DNA from: Candidatus Cryptobacteroides caccocaballi
GTDB taxonomy: Bacteria; Bacteroidota; Bacteroidia; Bacteroidales; UBA932
DNA: 35,352 bases
NCBI GenBank assembly: GCA_018064725.1
Contig: JAGHUQ010000154.1
Span: 1-35,352, forward strand
Direction of reading: 5' to 3'
Shown piece after piece: positions 1 through 7,484 of this stretch. The notes under the pieces were generated by a model. The model had not been told where the DNA came from. It did not search any database and worked only from the letters and a program-made list of their open reading frames with translations. Position numbers and translations under genes: made by a program. Each line of letters begins with the position of its first letter. Within the stretch, counting starts at the first letter, position 1.

Positions 1-303
1 TCACAGATCAGCCGCATACTCATAAATCTGATCAAGAACGCAGTGCAGGCTGGAGCGAAACACGTCAGCATCACGGCCAGCATCGACTCTTCCGAGCAGA
101 CCATCATCAAGGTCGCCAATGATGGTGCAGCCATCACCCCGGAGGCTCAGGAGCAGATATTCATTCCTTTCTTCACTACCAAGCATGACGGTTCAGGCAT
201 AGGCCTCAGTCTCTCGCGGCAGATCATGCGTGCACACAATGGAACTCTTGACCTTACGAGAAGTGACGAACAGTGCACAGAATTTACACTGATGTTTAAA
301 TAG
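1..303 (+). CDS. Sensor histidine kinase, C-terminal ATPase end (partial)
   Basis: This is the last 100 residues of a two-component sensor kinase; the 5' part lies outside the window. The reading frame is open from base 1 to the TAG at 301-303. The HATPase_c boxes appear in order: the N box (LINLIKNAVQAG), a G1-like box (VANDGAAI), the F box (IFIPFFTTK) and the G2 box (GSGIGLSLSRQI). The G1 box reads N-D-G where D-N-G is more usual, though such variants occur in active kinases. The FFTTK-G-x-GIGLS pattern is typical of NtrB/AtoS-like kinases, which often pair with NtrC-type regulators, but the input domain and partner are not visible. It should phosphorylate a response regulator at the inner membrane. 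Confidence 0.9.
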   Translation, partial: SQISRILINLIKNAVQAGAKHVSITASIDSSEQTIIKVANDGAAITPEAQEQIFIPFFTTKHDGSGIGLSLSRQIMRAHNGTLDLTRSDEQCTEFTLMFK

Positions 304-344
304 GGACTATCGACATTTGTGACGGATGTGACGCAAGTGGCGTT

Positions 345-384
345 AAAAAAAGAATAAACCCCGAAACTCTTTCGAATTTCGGGG
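345..384 (-). terminator. Intrinsic terminator of the tRNA-Ser transcript
   Basis: The arms at 359-366 and 377-384 (CCCCGAAA and TTTCGGGG) form an 8-bp stem. Read on the minus strand, the stem is followed by a T-rich tract (complement of the A run at about 345-351). This lies just downstream of the minus-strand tRNA-Ser. It may also stop the plus-strand histidine kinase transcript, but the T tract on that side is poorer. Confidence 0.7.
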
Positions 385-433
385 CTATTTTCGGGGCTTT
401 TAGACGTAAATCGTTGATTTACAAGCCTGTTTG

Positions 434-518
434 CGGAGAGGGAGGGATTCGAACCCCCGGACCCTTTCAGGTCAACAGTTTTCAAGACTGCCGTAATCGA
501 CCACTCTACCACCTCTCC
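434..518 (-). tRNA. tRNA-Ser (anticodon UGA)
   Basis: Read on the minus strand, the 85-base sequence begins GGAGAGG and ends CCTCTCC plus discriminator G, giving a perfect 7-bp acceptor stem. The anticodon arm is GCAGT-CTTGAAA-ACTGT with anticodon TGA, reading UCA serine codons. A long variable arm (TTGACC...GGGTCC region) and the discriminator G are class II serine features. The T arm is CGGGGG-TTCGAATC-CC. The 3' CCA is not encoded and must be added after transcription. Confidence 0.97.
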
Positions 519-558
519 AATATTGTTTCCCCATGTGAAATTGCTCTCAAAGGGATTG

Positions 559-589
559 CAAAGATAGGCAAATCTTGAGATACTGCAAA
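559..589 (-). promoter_or_regulatory. Bacteroidota-type promoter of tRNA-Ser
   Basis: On the minus strand a TTTG (586-589) is separated by 19 bases from TATCTTTG (559-566), matching the Bacteroidota sigma-ABfr consensus TTTG-N19-TAnnTTTG. The predicted start falls near base 553, giving a leader of roughly 35 bases before the mature tRNA 5' end. Confidence 0.8.
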
Positions 590-608
590 TTTTTTTGCGG
601 AAAATTCT

Positions 609-616
609 TATTTTTG
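609..616 (+). promoter_or_regulatory. -7 promoter box of the hydroxyacid dehydrogenase gene
   Basis: TATTTTTG fits TAnnTTTG. No TTTG stands at the ideal 19-base distance, so only the -7 half is supported. It lies four bases before the ATG at 621, which implies a leaderless or near-leaderless transcript if it is used. Confidence 0.4.
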
Positions 617-620
617 GACT

Positions 621-1547
621 ATGAAGATGGTTTTTCTTGATGCGTTGACGATGGGTGATACCCCGTTGGACGAGATATCTGCTCTTGGCGAGCTTGTCTG
701 TTACCCGACTTCCACTAAGGAAGAGGCACTTGCAAGGGTTGGAGATTGTGATGTTTTGATGATAAATAAGGTTGTCGTCGACAAGGAATTGTTGGATGCA
801 GCCCCAATGTTGAAGCTGATCTGCGAATTCGCAACCGGCGTCAATAATATCGATCTGGATGCCGCTTCGCAGCGTGGAATCCCTGTGAGAAATGTTGCTG
901 GATATTCAACCGATTCCGTGGTGCAGACGACCTTTATGCACATGCTTTCATTGCTGGGTAATGCTCCGTATTTCGATGCCAGCGTCAAGAGTGGCGCATA
1001 TTCACGCAGCGGCCTATTCACGGACCTCTCTGTGCCGTTCTATGAGATCACGGGTAAGGTTCTCGGCATTGTCGGATTGGGTAACATCGGCCAGAAGGTC
1101 GCTCACCTGGCGGAGGCCTTCGGCATGAAGGTAATTTACTATTCGACTTCGGGAACCGCGCACAGCAAGGAGTATGAATGTGTCCCTCTGGAGCGCCTCA
1201 TGAGCGAAAGTGATGTGATTTCCATCCATGCTCCGCTAAATGAAAGGACCAAAGGCCTCATAGGTGCGGAGCAACTTGGTATGATGAAGAAAACGGCGTT
1301 CATAATCAATACGGGTCGCGGAGGTATCATTGATGAGGCGGCTCTTGCTGCAGCAATTGACGAGGACAGTATCGGTGGTGCTGCCTTGGATGTGTTCTCA
1401 AAGGAACCGCTCCCGGAAGACAATCCTCTTCTCCATGTCAGACATCCCGAGAAGCTGCGCTTTACGCCACATACGGCCTGGGCTAGCGTGGAGGCTAGAA
1501 CGAGGTTGGCTCATCTGGTCGCAGAGAATGTAAAAAAGGGTTGGTAA
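621..1547 (+). CDS. D-2-hydroxyacid dehydrogenase (NAD(P)-dependent)
   Basis: A 308-residue member of the D-isomer-specific 2-hydroxyacid dehydrogenase family, which interconverts 2-keto acids and D-2-hydroxyacids in the cytoplasm. The Rossmann motif GLGNIG is near residues 152-157. The catalytic triad of the family is visible as Arg233 (NTGRGG), Glu262 (FSKEP) and His284 (PHTAW). Length and layout suit hydroxypyruvate/glycerate dehydrogenase or a D-lactate-type enzyme; substrate cannot be told from sequence. The residues after the second Rossmann strand are YYSTSG with no clear Asp, so cofactor preference is unclear. A TATTTTTG box at 609-616 ends four bases before the ATG, so the mRNA may have almost no leader. 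The stop codon sits inside the terminator stem. Confidence 0.9.
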   Translation: MKMVFLDALTMGDTPLDEISALGELVCYPTSTKEEALARVGDCDVLMINKVVVDKELLDAAPMLKLICEFATGVNNIDLDAASQRGIPVRNVAGYSTDSVVQTTFMHMLSLLGNAPYFDASVKSGAYSRSGLFTDLSVPFYEITGKVLGIVGLGNIGQKVAHLAEAFGMKVIYYSTSGTAHSKEYECVPLERLMSESDVISIHAPLNERTKGLIGAEQLGMMKKTAFIINTGRGGIIDEAALAAAIDEDSIGGAALDVFSKEPLPEDNPLLHVRHPEKLRFTPHTAWASVEARTRLAHLVAENVKKGW

Positions 1548-1566
1548 CCGAGTTACCAACCCTTTT
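1538..1566. terminator. Bidirectional terminator between convergent genes
   Basis: A perfect 11-bp stem (1538-1548 with 1552-1562, GGGTTGGTAAC and its complement) has a 3-base loop. It is flanked by six A on the left and four T on the right, so it can act in both directions. It serves the dehydrogenase gene on the plus strand and the acyl-CoA ligase gene on the minus strand. The dehydrogenase stop codon (1545-1547) is part of the stem. Confidence 0.85.
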
Positions 1567-1607
1567 GGGTTTAGGTTCTGAAGGTAGTTTAGTTGTCGTA
1601 CGCGTTT

Positions 1608-3248
1608 CTACTTATATAAGCTACGCTTGATTGACTGTTTAGGAGTGTGGACGAACTCTCCGTCGAGAAGTTCGATCTTCGCAACCTGGCTGTAGTTAGG
1701 AAGCACGGCATTGAGTGCCTTCTTGGTTGCTGCGAGGACGTCCTCTACTGTCTTGCCCTCAGCGAGGATATCTTCCTTCTTGGCGTTGAGGGTTACGATA
1801 CCGACGATGTTCTTGTCGCGTGCGAGGACGAGTGACTCCGAAATGTAAGGGAGGTTGTTGAGCTTGCTCTCAATCTCCTCTGGGTAGATGTTCTGTCCGT
1901 TTGCAGAGAGAATCATGCACTTGCTGCGTCCCTTGATGGTGATATTTCCAGCCTCGTCGATGATTCCGAGGTCGCCGGTATGGAGCCATCCGTCTGCGGT
2001 GAATACGTCCTCTGTAGCCTCAGGGTTCTTGTAATAACCGATCATGACGTTGTCGCCACGTACCTGGAGTTCACCTACGCCGGTGACAGGGTCTGGATTG
2101 TCGACGCGGATCTCGGCGCAGTATACGCATTTTCCACATGAACCGAACTTGAAGTTCTCATGGTGCTCGTAGCCTACGAGAGGGCCGCACTCGGTCATTC
2201 CGTATCCTACGGTGTAAGGAATCTTCAATTTCTGAAGAACTTTCTCGATAGGCTCGCTGATTGCCGCACCTCCGAGGATGATCTCAGCGCAGTTGCCACC
2301 GAACGCAGACATTACCTTCTCGCGAACGACCTTGTAGAGCATGTTGTTGATGCCAGGAATTGCGCAAAGTACCTTCATGGCTGGTTTCTCGAGGGTAGGA
2401 AGTACCTTTCCCTTGATGATCTTCTCGATTACGAGAGGAACTGTGATTACCTGGAATGGATGTACTTCTGCGAATGCAGACATGAGTACGGTCGGAGACG
2501 GAGTCTTGCCGAGGAAATAGATATGGCAATTGTCGCAGAACTTGTAGAGGAATTCGAATGCGAGACCGTACATGTGTGCGAGCGGGAGCATCGCTACTGC
2601 CTTCATTCCGTGTGGGATAGGAATGGTGTTGATCGCGAAGTCCGTATTTGCCGAGATGCTTCTTGCCGGAAGCATGATGCCCTTAGGGGTTCCGGTTGTT
2701 CCGGAGGTGTAGTTGATGACGCTGAGCTCGTCCATGTCGGTGCCAGAGACGTTGAAGTCGGACGCGGTGATGCCTCCTGGATACTTCGCTGACATCGTAT
2801 CTTCGATGCCGTTGATGACAGCTGCGAATTCGTCGGTGCGTGCCCAGATGAGCTTGAGATCGTCGAGGCTGATGCATGCGATCATGTCGTTCATCCTGGA
2901 GAGATCCCATCTGTCAAAGATCTTCTTCTCGCTGTATACTATTCGGCACTCTGCATGAATTGCGAGGTCGCTGACATTCTCGGGTGTGAAATCGTAAAGG
3001 ATAGGTACTACGACGGCATGGTAGCTTGTGACGGCGAGGAACATGGCTGCCCATCTTGCGCTGTTCTTTCCACAAAGACCGATTCTGTCACCTGGCTTGA
3101 TTCCGAGTGCTTTGAATATCTCATGCTGGCGCATGATCATGCCTGCTACTTCCGCATGGTTGAATGTCTCTTTTCTGAAATCGCTGAGCGCTGGCTCGTC
3201 CCAATGCTCCTTGATTACTTTGTTGACTAGGTTTGTGAAGTGCTCCAT
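1608..3248 (-). CDS. Long-chain fatty acid--CoA ligase (AMP-binding, FadD-like)
   Basis: A 546-residue adenylate-forming enzyme that should activate fatty acids to acyl-CoA through an acyl-adenylate at the cytoplasmic membrane face. ANL-superfamily motifs are all present: the P-loop-like YTSGTTGTPKG near residues 178-188, the YGMTECGP motif, GWLHTGDLG with the ribose-binding Asp, and the C-terminal hinge and catalytic region around SANGQNIYPEEIE. Length fits the FadD-like group seen in Bacteroidota. It is monocistronic: the LytTR gene upstream is separated by about 140 bases and it shares a terminator with the convergent dehydrogenase. The exact acid (long-chain fatty acid, or an O-acyl or aryl acid) cannot be decided. 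Confidence 0.9.
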   Translation of the reverse strand: MEHFTNLVNKVIKEHWDEPALSDFRKETFNHAEVAGMIMRQHEIFKALGIKPGDRIGLCGKNSARWAAMFLAVTSYHAVVVPILYDFTPENVSDLAIHAECRIVYSEKKIFDRWDLSRMNDMIACISLDDLKLIWARTDEFAAVINGIEDTMSAKYPGGITASDFNVSGTDMDELSVINYTSGTTGTPKGIMLPARSISANTDFAINTIPIPHGMKAVAMLPLAHMYGLAFEFLYKFCDNCHIYFLGKTPSPTVLMSAFAEVHPFQVITVPLVIEKIIKGKVLPTLEKPAMKVLCAIPGINNMLYKVVREKVMSAFGGNCAEIILGGAAISEPIEKVLQKLKIPYTVGYGMTECGPLVGYEHHENFKFGSCGKCVYCAEIRVDNPDPVTGVGELQVRGDNVMIGYYKNPEATEDVFTADGWLHTGDLGIIDEAGNITIKGRSKCMILSANGQNIYPEEIESKLNNLPYISESLVLARDKNIVGIVTLNAKKEDILAEGKTVEDVLAATKKALNAVLPNYSQVAKIELLDGEFVHTPKQSIKRSLYK

Positions 3249-3372
3249 TGAACTCTTGTTTATTTAATCCTCACAAATGTCGCAGAATACTCGCGTACAT
3301 GAAAATTAAAGTGGCGGAAAACAGGAGTTTTGGGGGTAAAATACGGAAATAAGGGGCGAATTTCGGAATCTA

Positions 3373-3390
3373 GGGGTGAATTTTCACCCC
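3373..3390 (-). terminator. Hairpin directly after the LytTR stop codon
   Basis: GGGGTGA (3373-3379) and TCACCCC (3384-3390) pair around a 4-base loop, immediately next to the minus-strand stop codon. No T run follows on the minus strand, so it is a weak or atypical terminator, or an mRNA-stabilising hairpin. Confidence 0.4.
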
Positions 3391-4248
3391 TTACAGCCTC
3401 ATTATCTTGTTGGTGACGGTCTCTCCGTAGGTCTTTGAGATAGGAATGTCTGGTACTTTATCGATTCCCATTTCAATGTAGAAACAATCTTTTTCTCGGC
3501 GCAGCACTTTGACGTGATCGAGATTCACGAGGTACGACCTGTGACAGCGGACGATCTTTTCGGAATCCAGTTGCTCGGCAATTTTCTTCAGGGAATTGCG
3601 GACCATCACGTTCTTTATGTTTTCTCCCGCAAGATAGCAGACGTTGACATAATTGTCCTCAGCTTCGATGTATAGTAGATTCTCTCTCTTGATAGAGAGC
3701 CTAAGGTCTCCTCTTTCGTCGAGAATCTGAATATATGGAACGCTTGATTCTCTTCCGTTCTCAAGTTCCCTGCGAATGTCGTTAAGGCTTCTTGCCTGCT
3801 CTCTCCAGATTATCACTACATAGCTTATGAGATAGGGGATAAGTATGACGAGGACAGTCTTGTAGAGGCTTTTTCTGAACAGCTCCTCCAGAGCCTGGCT
3901 GCTGTCGTTCACATATGATCCCATGGTATAGACGCTTGCCATTATGATAACCTCTGCAAGTATCCATATGACATAGCCTACTATGCTTATCTCATGCTTC
4001 TTCGTATAGGCAATCATTATCGTTCGGCTGATTGCGGTTACGCCGAGTCCGACGATGATTACGGTCGCCGTGAGTGTGAACGCTATGAGGGACCTGTTCC
4101 ATCCAAGGTTCTGAAGCATGGTGACACTCATGTCCTCCAGGTCCAGAGGATGGTATATGAGGATGAACAGTAGAGTGAAGGCCGCGATGAAGCCTATCTG
4201 CATCACCTGGCTTTCTCTCTTAAGTATATGTGACGGTAAACGATTCAT
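3391..4248 (-). CDS. Membrane-anchored LytTR-family transcription regulator
   Basis: A protein of about 285 residues with four hydrophobic helices (roughly residues 18-36, 54-77, 88-112 and 130-150), then a linker and a C-terminal LytTR DNA-binding domain (from about 180 to the end). LytTR hallmarks are ILYIEAEDNYVNV, VRNSLKKI, the core VRCHRSYLVNLDHV and a final PISKTY. LytTR domains bind DNA as ten-stranded beta folds, here apparently tethered to the inner membrane rather than joined to a receiver domain. I take the ATG at 4248 as start; a TTG three codons earlier (4257) is less likely. The start lies inside a 13-bp inverted repeat that could be its own operator. It is a clear paralogue of the gene at 20252-21061. 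No cognate kinase is adjacent. Confidence 0.88.
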   Translation of the reverse strand: MNRLPSHILKRESQVMQIGFIAAFTLLFILIYHPLDLEDMSVTMLQNLGWNRSLIAFTLTATVIIVGLGVTAISRTIMIAYTKKHEISIVGYVIWILAEVIIMASVYTMGSYVNDSSQALEELFRKSLYKTVLVILIPYLISYVVIIWREQARSLNDIRRELENGRESSVPYIQILDERGDLRLSIKRENLLYIEAEDNYVNVCYLAGENIKNVMVRNSLKKIAEQLDSEKIVRCHRSYLVNLDHVKVLRREKDCFYIEMGIDKVPDIPISKTYGETVTNKIMRL

Positions 4249-4282
4249 GTCACGCAAATTTATGAAAAATTGCGTGACATGA
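4245..4282. promoter_or_regulatory. Perfect 13-bp inverted repeat at the LytTR gene start (candidate operator)
   Basis: TCATGTCACGCAA at 4245-4257 is repeated exactly in inverted form at 4270-4282 across a 12-base A/T-rich spacer. The left arm contains the start codon of the minus-strand LytTR gene. Arms centred about 25 bases apart would present two half-sites on nearly the same face of the helix. No T run follows on either strand, so an intrinsic terminator for glyA is less likely than a protein-binding site. Confidence 0.5.
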
Positions 4283-4307
4283 CAAAATGCGGTATTTCTG
4301 TAGAATC

Positions 4308-5636
4308 CTAGTACTTGTTAAGAGGCATGCCGTTGGTCTTCATGCGAACCTTGCGGCGTACTTCTGCGATGACAGCTTCGTACTCCTCGCGGCCTTCCTC
4401 GGTCTTTCCTGCGATGAGGTCAAGGTGTGCTGCTGCGTTTGCGAGAACTTCATCGATAAGAGCTACGATTGACTCCATGTCCTTCTCGATGAATCCACGG
4501 GAGGTGATTGCAGGAGTACCTACTCGGATACCAGAGGTGAGGAATGGACTGCGGCTGTCGAATGGAACCATGTTCTTGTTGACTGTGATGTCGGCCTTTA
4601 CGAGTTCCTTCTCTGCAACCTTACCGGTAACATCAGGGTATTTGGTCCTGAGGTCAATGAGCATGAGGTGGTTGTCGGTACCGTCTGAAACTACCTTGTA
4701 GCCTTTCTTCATGAACTCCTCTGCCATTACTGCAGCGTTCTTGATCACCTGCTGCTGATACTCCTTGTACTCTGGCTGGAGTGCCTCGTAGAATGCTACT
4801 GCCTTTGCTGCGACGCAGTGCTCGAGAGGGCCACCCTGCTGTCCAGGGAATACGCTTGAGTTGAGAATCTGTGACATCTTCTTCACGACGCCCTTAGGAG
4901 TGGTGAGGCCCCATGGATTATCGAAATCCTTTCCCATGAGAATGATACCGCCACGAGGACCGCGGAGGGTCTTGTGGGTGGTTGAGGTCACGATGTGTGC
5001 ATACTTTACAGGGTTCTTCAGGAGACCTGCTGCGATGAGTCCTGCGGTATGCGCCATGTCGATCATGAGGAGAGCACCGACCTTGTCAGCTATCGCCCTC
5101 ATTCTCTCATAGTCCCACTCGCGTGAGTATGCTGATGCGCCTCCGATGATGAGCTTAGGCTTGTTCTCGATTGCGAGCCTTTCCATCTCGTCATAGTCGA
5201 TGCGGCCTGTGTTCTCGTCAAGAGAGTAGGCAACTGCGTTGTAGAGTATACCTGAGGTGTTGACTGGAGAGCCATGGGTAAGGTGACCACCATGTGCAAG
5301 GTTAAGGCCCATGAAGGTGTCGCCCGGCTTGAGGACAGCCATGATTACGGCCATGTTGGCCTGAGCTCCTGAGTGAGGCTGCACGTTTGCGTATTCAGCA
5401 CCGTAGATCTCCTTGAGCCTGTCAATTGCGAGCTGCTCGATCTGGTCCACGACTTCGCATCCACCATAGTAGCGTGCGCCTGGATAACCTTCTGCATATT
5501 TGTTCGTGCAAACACTTCCGAGTGCCTCAAGCACCTGCTTGCTGACGTAGTTTTCTGAAGCGATAAGCTCAATTCCCGCCGTCTGACGTTCTTCTTCCTT
5601 CTTGATGAGGCTAAAGATTTGGAGATCCTGTTTCAT
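4308..5636 (-). CDS. glyA: Serine hydroxymethyltransferase
   Basis: A 442-residue PLP enzyme that converts serine and tetrahydrofolate to glycine and 5,10-methylene-tetrahydrofolate, the main source of one-carbon units. Family signatures include the N-terminal [10 protein letters not shown], the [10 protein letters not shown] segment and the PLP-binding lysine in [12 protein letters not shown] (Lys222 from the chosen start). The frame stays open upstream to 5906, but homology starts at the ATG at 5636 ([11 protein letters not shown]), and a promoter box at 5659-5666 lies just before it, so the longer form is rejected. It is divergent from the RNA methyltransferase gene. Confidence 0.97.
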   Translation of the reverse strand: MKQDLQIFSLIKKEEERQTAGIELIASENYVSKQVLEALGSVCTNKYAEGYPGARYYGGCEVVDQIEQLAIDRLKEIYGAEYANVQPHSGAQANMAVIMAVLKPGDTFMGLNLAHGGHLTHGSPVNTSGILYNAVAYSLDENTGRIDYDEMERLAIENKPKLIIGGASAYSREWDYERMRAIADKVGALLMIDMAHTAGLIAAGLLKNPVKYAHIVTSTTHKTLRGPRGGIILMGKDFDNPWGLTTPKGVVKKMSQILNSSVFPGQQGGPLEHCVAAKAVAFYEALQPEYKEYQQQVIKNAAVMAEEFMKKGYKVVSDGTDNHLMLIDLRTKYPDVTGKVAEKELVKADITVNKNMVPFDSRSPFLTSGIRVGTPAITSRGFIEKDMESIVALIDEVLANAAAHLDLIAGKTEEGREEYEAVIAEVRRKVRMKTNGMPLNKY

Positions 5637-5658
5637 GTCTTTTTCTAGTTTGGAGACA

Positions 5659-5666
5659 CAAACATA
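5659..5666 (-). promoter_or_regulatory. -7 promoter box of glyA
   Basis: On the minus strand the sequence reads TATGTTTG, a match to TAnnTTTG, 22 bases before the glyA ATG. No good TTTG was found at the expected upstream distance. Confidence 0.45.
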
Positions 5667-5687
5667 TAAAATATTCTTCATTTTACC

Positions 5688-5695
5688 TACCTTTG
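5688..5695 (+). promoter_or_regulatory. -7 promoter box of the RNA methyltransferase gene
   Basis: TACCTTTG fits TAnnTTTG and lies 23 bases before the ATG at 5719. It sits back to back with the glyA box, so the two divergent promoters share about 80 bases. The -33 element is not convincing. Confidence 0.5.
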
Positions 5696-5718
5696 CCCAT
5701 ATCTTTACGGATATAATT

Positions 5719-6246
5719 ATGGGTAACAGAAAGCTTCTGAACATGGAATTGCGCCGAGTTTCGGCTGAGGAATACCGCGAACTTCCGGAGTCCGGACTTG
5801 TCGTAGTTCTTGATAATGTGAGGAGTGCCCACAATGTCGGATCCGCATTCCGCAGTTCGGATTCTTTCAAGGTGGATAAGGTCTGCCTCTGTGGAATCTG
5901 TGCCACTCCTCCTTCTCCCGAGATTCATAAGACCGCGCTCGGAGCTGAAGACAGCGTCGCCTGGGAGCATTTTTCAGATACCATGGATGCTGTGGCGAAG
6001 CTCAAGGCTGAAGGCTATACCGTCGTAAGCGTGGAGCAGACCATCAACTCCGTAAAGATGGACTCCTTCCTTCCCGATCAGAATGAAAAATATGCGCTGA
6101 TCTTCGGAAATGAGGTGGCCGGTGTCGATCAGCGCGTCGTCGATGCTTCGGATTTTTCTTTGGAGATTCCTCAGTACGGAACTAAGCATTCACTTAATGT
6201 CTCCGTTACTGTCGGCATTGTTCTGTGGCATTTCCATCGTAGGTAA
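5719..6246 (+). CDS. SpoU/TrmH-family RNA 2'-O-methyltransferase
   Basis: A 175-residue SPOUT-class enzyme that should transfer a methyl group from S-adenosylmethionine to a ribose 2'-OH in tRNA or rRNA. The three SpoU motifs are visible: motif 1 [16 protein letters not shown] with the catalytic Arg, motif 2 [12 protein letters not shown], and motif 3 [18 protein letters not shown], which forms the trefoil knot. It has only the catalytic domain, with no N-terminal RNA-binding extension, as in TrmL-sized proteins; the target base is not predictable. The ATG at 5719 is chosen because motif 1 is then properly placed and a promoter box lies 23 bases upstream. Its 3' end overlaps the convergent AraC-type gene by 41 bases. 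Confidence 0.9.
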   Translation: MGNRKLLNMELRRVSAEEYRELPESGLVVVLDNVRSAHNVGSAFRSSDSFKVDKVCLCGICATPPSPEIHKTALGAEDSVAWEHFSDTMDAVAKLKAEGYTVVSVEQTINSVKMDSFLPDQNEKYALIFGNEVAGVDQRVVDASDFSLEIPQYGTKHSLNVSVTVGIVLWHFHRR

Positions 6247-7363
6247 GCTCCTGGTTGTGAGCCCATGCGTTGGGCGACATTCCTACAATCTCCTTGAATT
6301 TCCTGCAGAATTGCGGACCGGAAGTGAATCCGCATGCTTCCGCGACGTCTTCCATGGTAGCGTCCTTCTTCTTCAGCAGGTATTCTTTGGCGTAGCATAT
6401 TCTCAGCCCGTTGATGTAATCCCTGAATGTCATTTCCATCATGGAGTTGACCATCATCGACACGTAGGTCCTGTTGGTGCCAAGCGCTGATGCGACCTTG
6501 TCAAGGGAAATGTCGTGGTCAAGAAACGCCTTTTCGTTTTCAATATAAGCGATCATTTTTTCCTTCAGGGCATCCATCATCCTGTCGTCATTCTTGGCCG
6601 AGAGATCGACATCCGTATTCTCTTTCGAGCATGGGACGACTGAGTGGTGGTAATAGAGAATTCCTATGATCAGGAAGCATACGGACAGAGCCGCTGACAG
6701 ACAGGCATTGATTCCTGTGTGCGTAAGCATGAAGTCGCGTTCAAGATATACCCTGATGATGCTGATGACCAGGGCGGCGATGGTGGCTGAACACATCGTC
6801 ACATAGCGAAGGCAGAAGAAGCCGTCCTCCTTCCTTTTCCTATATATACATATAAGGACAAAGGAAATGACAATGATTGCTTCGGTGATGAGTATCACCT
6901 GATTAAGCACGTAGTTGTTGTAATGAAGCGCGAGCAGGTCAGGGTCGGTCTCCTTGAGGATACGCCCGCCATTCGATGTGAACTGCAGAATGGCCTCGGA
7001 TACCTTTTCCATACCTATCTTATGATAGAGTCGTATGGAGTTTGCACCGATGATGACGCCCGGAATGAGAGAGAGCCATGCTGATGTGTCGGGCATTTTC
7101 CTTTTCCACTCAGAGTATAGGAAAAAGGCTGCGAGTGGTATGACCCAGAAGGATAGGAACTGGGCAATCACGTCCATCGACACGAGCGTGACAGGTTCTG
7201 TGCCGAACGTTATGAACGTGGCATCAGCGAAGAAATAGACAGTGCAGATCACCCCAAGGATGTGGAAGCATGTGTTTGGCCATCTCCCTTTCCAAAAAGG
7301 ATAGATCAGCGCCAGCGCCAGGCTTGTCAAGCATGGCAGGAACTGGATAAGGCTGACAAACAT
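6206..7363 (-). CDS. Membrane AraC-family transcription regulator
   Basis: A 385-residue protein with an N-terminal membrane region of about six to seven hydrophobic helices (residues 1-235) and a C-terminal AraC/XylS helix-turn-helix domain (about 275-375). The DNA-binding part shows the first HTH (ISLDKVASALGTNRTYVSMMVN), the linker helix FRDYINGLRICYAKEYL and the second HTH (MEDVAEACGFTSGPQFCRKFKE). This layout, an integral membrane sensor fused to AraC, is common in Bacteroidota and often of unknown ligand. The promoter box ends only five bases before the ATG, so its mRNA may be leaderless. It is monocistronic and overlaps the RNA methyltransferase tail to tail. Confidence 0.9.
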   Translation of the reverse strand: MFVSLIQFLPCLTSLALALIYPFWKGRWPNTCFHILGVICTVYFFADATFITFGTEPVTLVSMDVIAQFLSFWVIPLAAFFLYSEWKRKMPDTSAWLSLIPGVIIGANSIRLYHKIGMEKVSEAILQFTSNGGRILKETDPDLLALHYNNYVLNQVILITEAIIVISFVLICIYRKRKEDGFFCLRYVTMCSATIAALVISIIRVYLERDFMLTHTGINACLSAALSVCFLIIGILYYHHSVVPCSKENTDVDLSAKNDDRMMDALKEKMIAYIENEKAFLDHDISLDKVASALGTNRTYVSMMVNSMMEMTFRDYINGLRICYAKEYLLKKKDATMEDVAEACGFTSGPQFCRKFKEIVGMSPNAWAHNQELTYDGNATEQCRQ

Positions 7364-7368
7364 ACACT

Positions 7369-7400
7369 CAAATTTAGCTCATTTTTTCAATCTTGCCAAA
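7369..7400 (-). promoter_or_regulatory. Promoter of the AraC-type gene
   Basis: On the minus strand TTTG (7397-7400) is followed after 20 bases by TAAATTTG (7369-7376), a full match to the Bacteroidota consensus. The -7 box is five bases from the ATG at 7363, so transcription would start at or within a base or two of the start codon. Confidence 0.6.
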
Positions 7401-7434
7401 TCTGAACGACGAAACCTCTGGGCGATGGAAAAAG

Positions 7435-7463
7435 AAAGGCTATCGGTTGTCCCGATAGCCTTT
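7435..7463 (-). terminator. Intrinsic terminator after ppdK
   Basis: A 12-bp perfect stem (7435-7446 with 7452-7463) with a 5-base loop. On the minus strand it is followed by a T-rich stretch (TTTCTTTTTCC), as expected for an intrinsic terminator 21 bases beyond the ppdK stop. Confidence 0.85.
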
Positions 7464-7484
7464 CATGATATTATGTAAAGAGTA

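Noticed and set aside
2160..2792. 210-codon open frame antisense to the acyl-CoA ligase
   Set aside because: The ligase has all its motifs on the other strand; this frame shows none.
4245..4282. Intrinsic terminator of glyA
   Set aside because: The inverted repeat is not followed by a T run on the minus strand, and its arm covers the next gene's start codon.
5637..5906. N-terminal extension of glyA of about 90 residues
   Set aside because: It overlaps the divergent RNA methyltransferase start and both promoter boxes, and has no resemblance to GlyA; the family start is at 5636.
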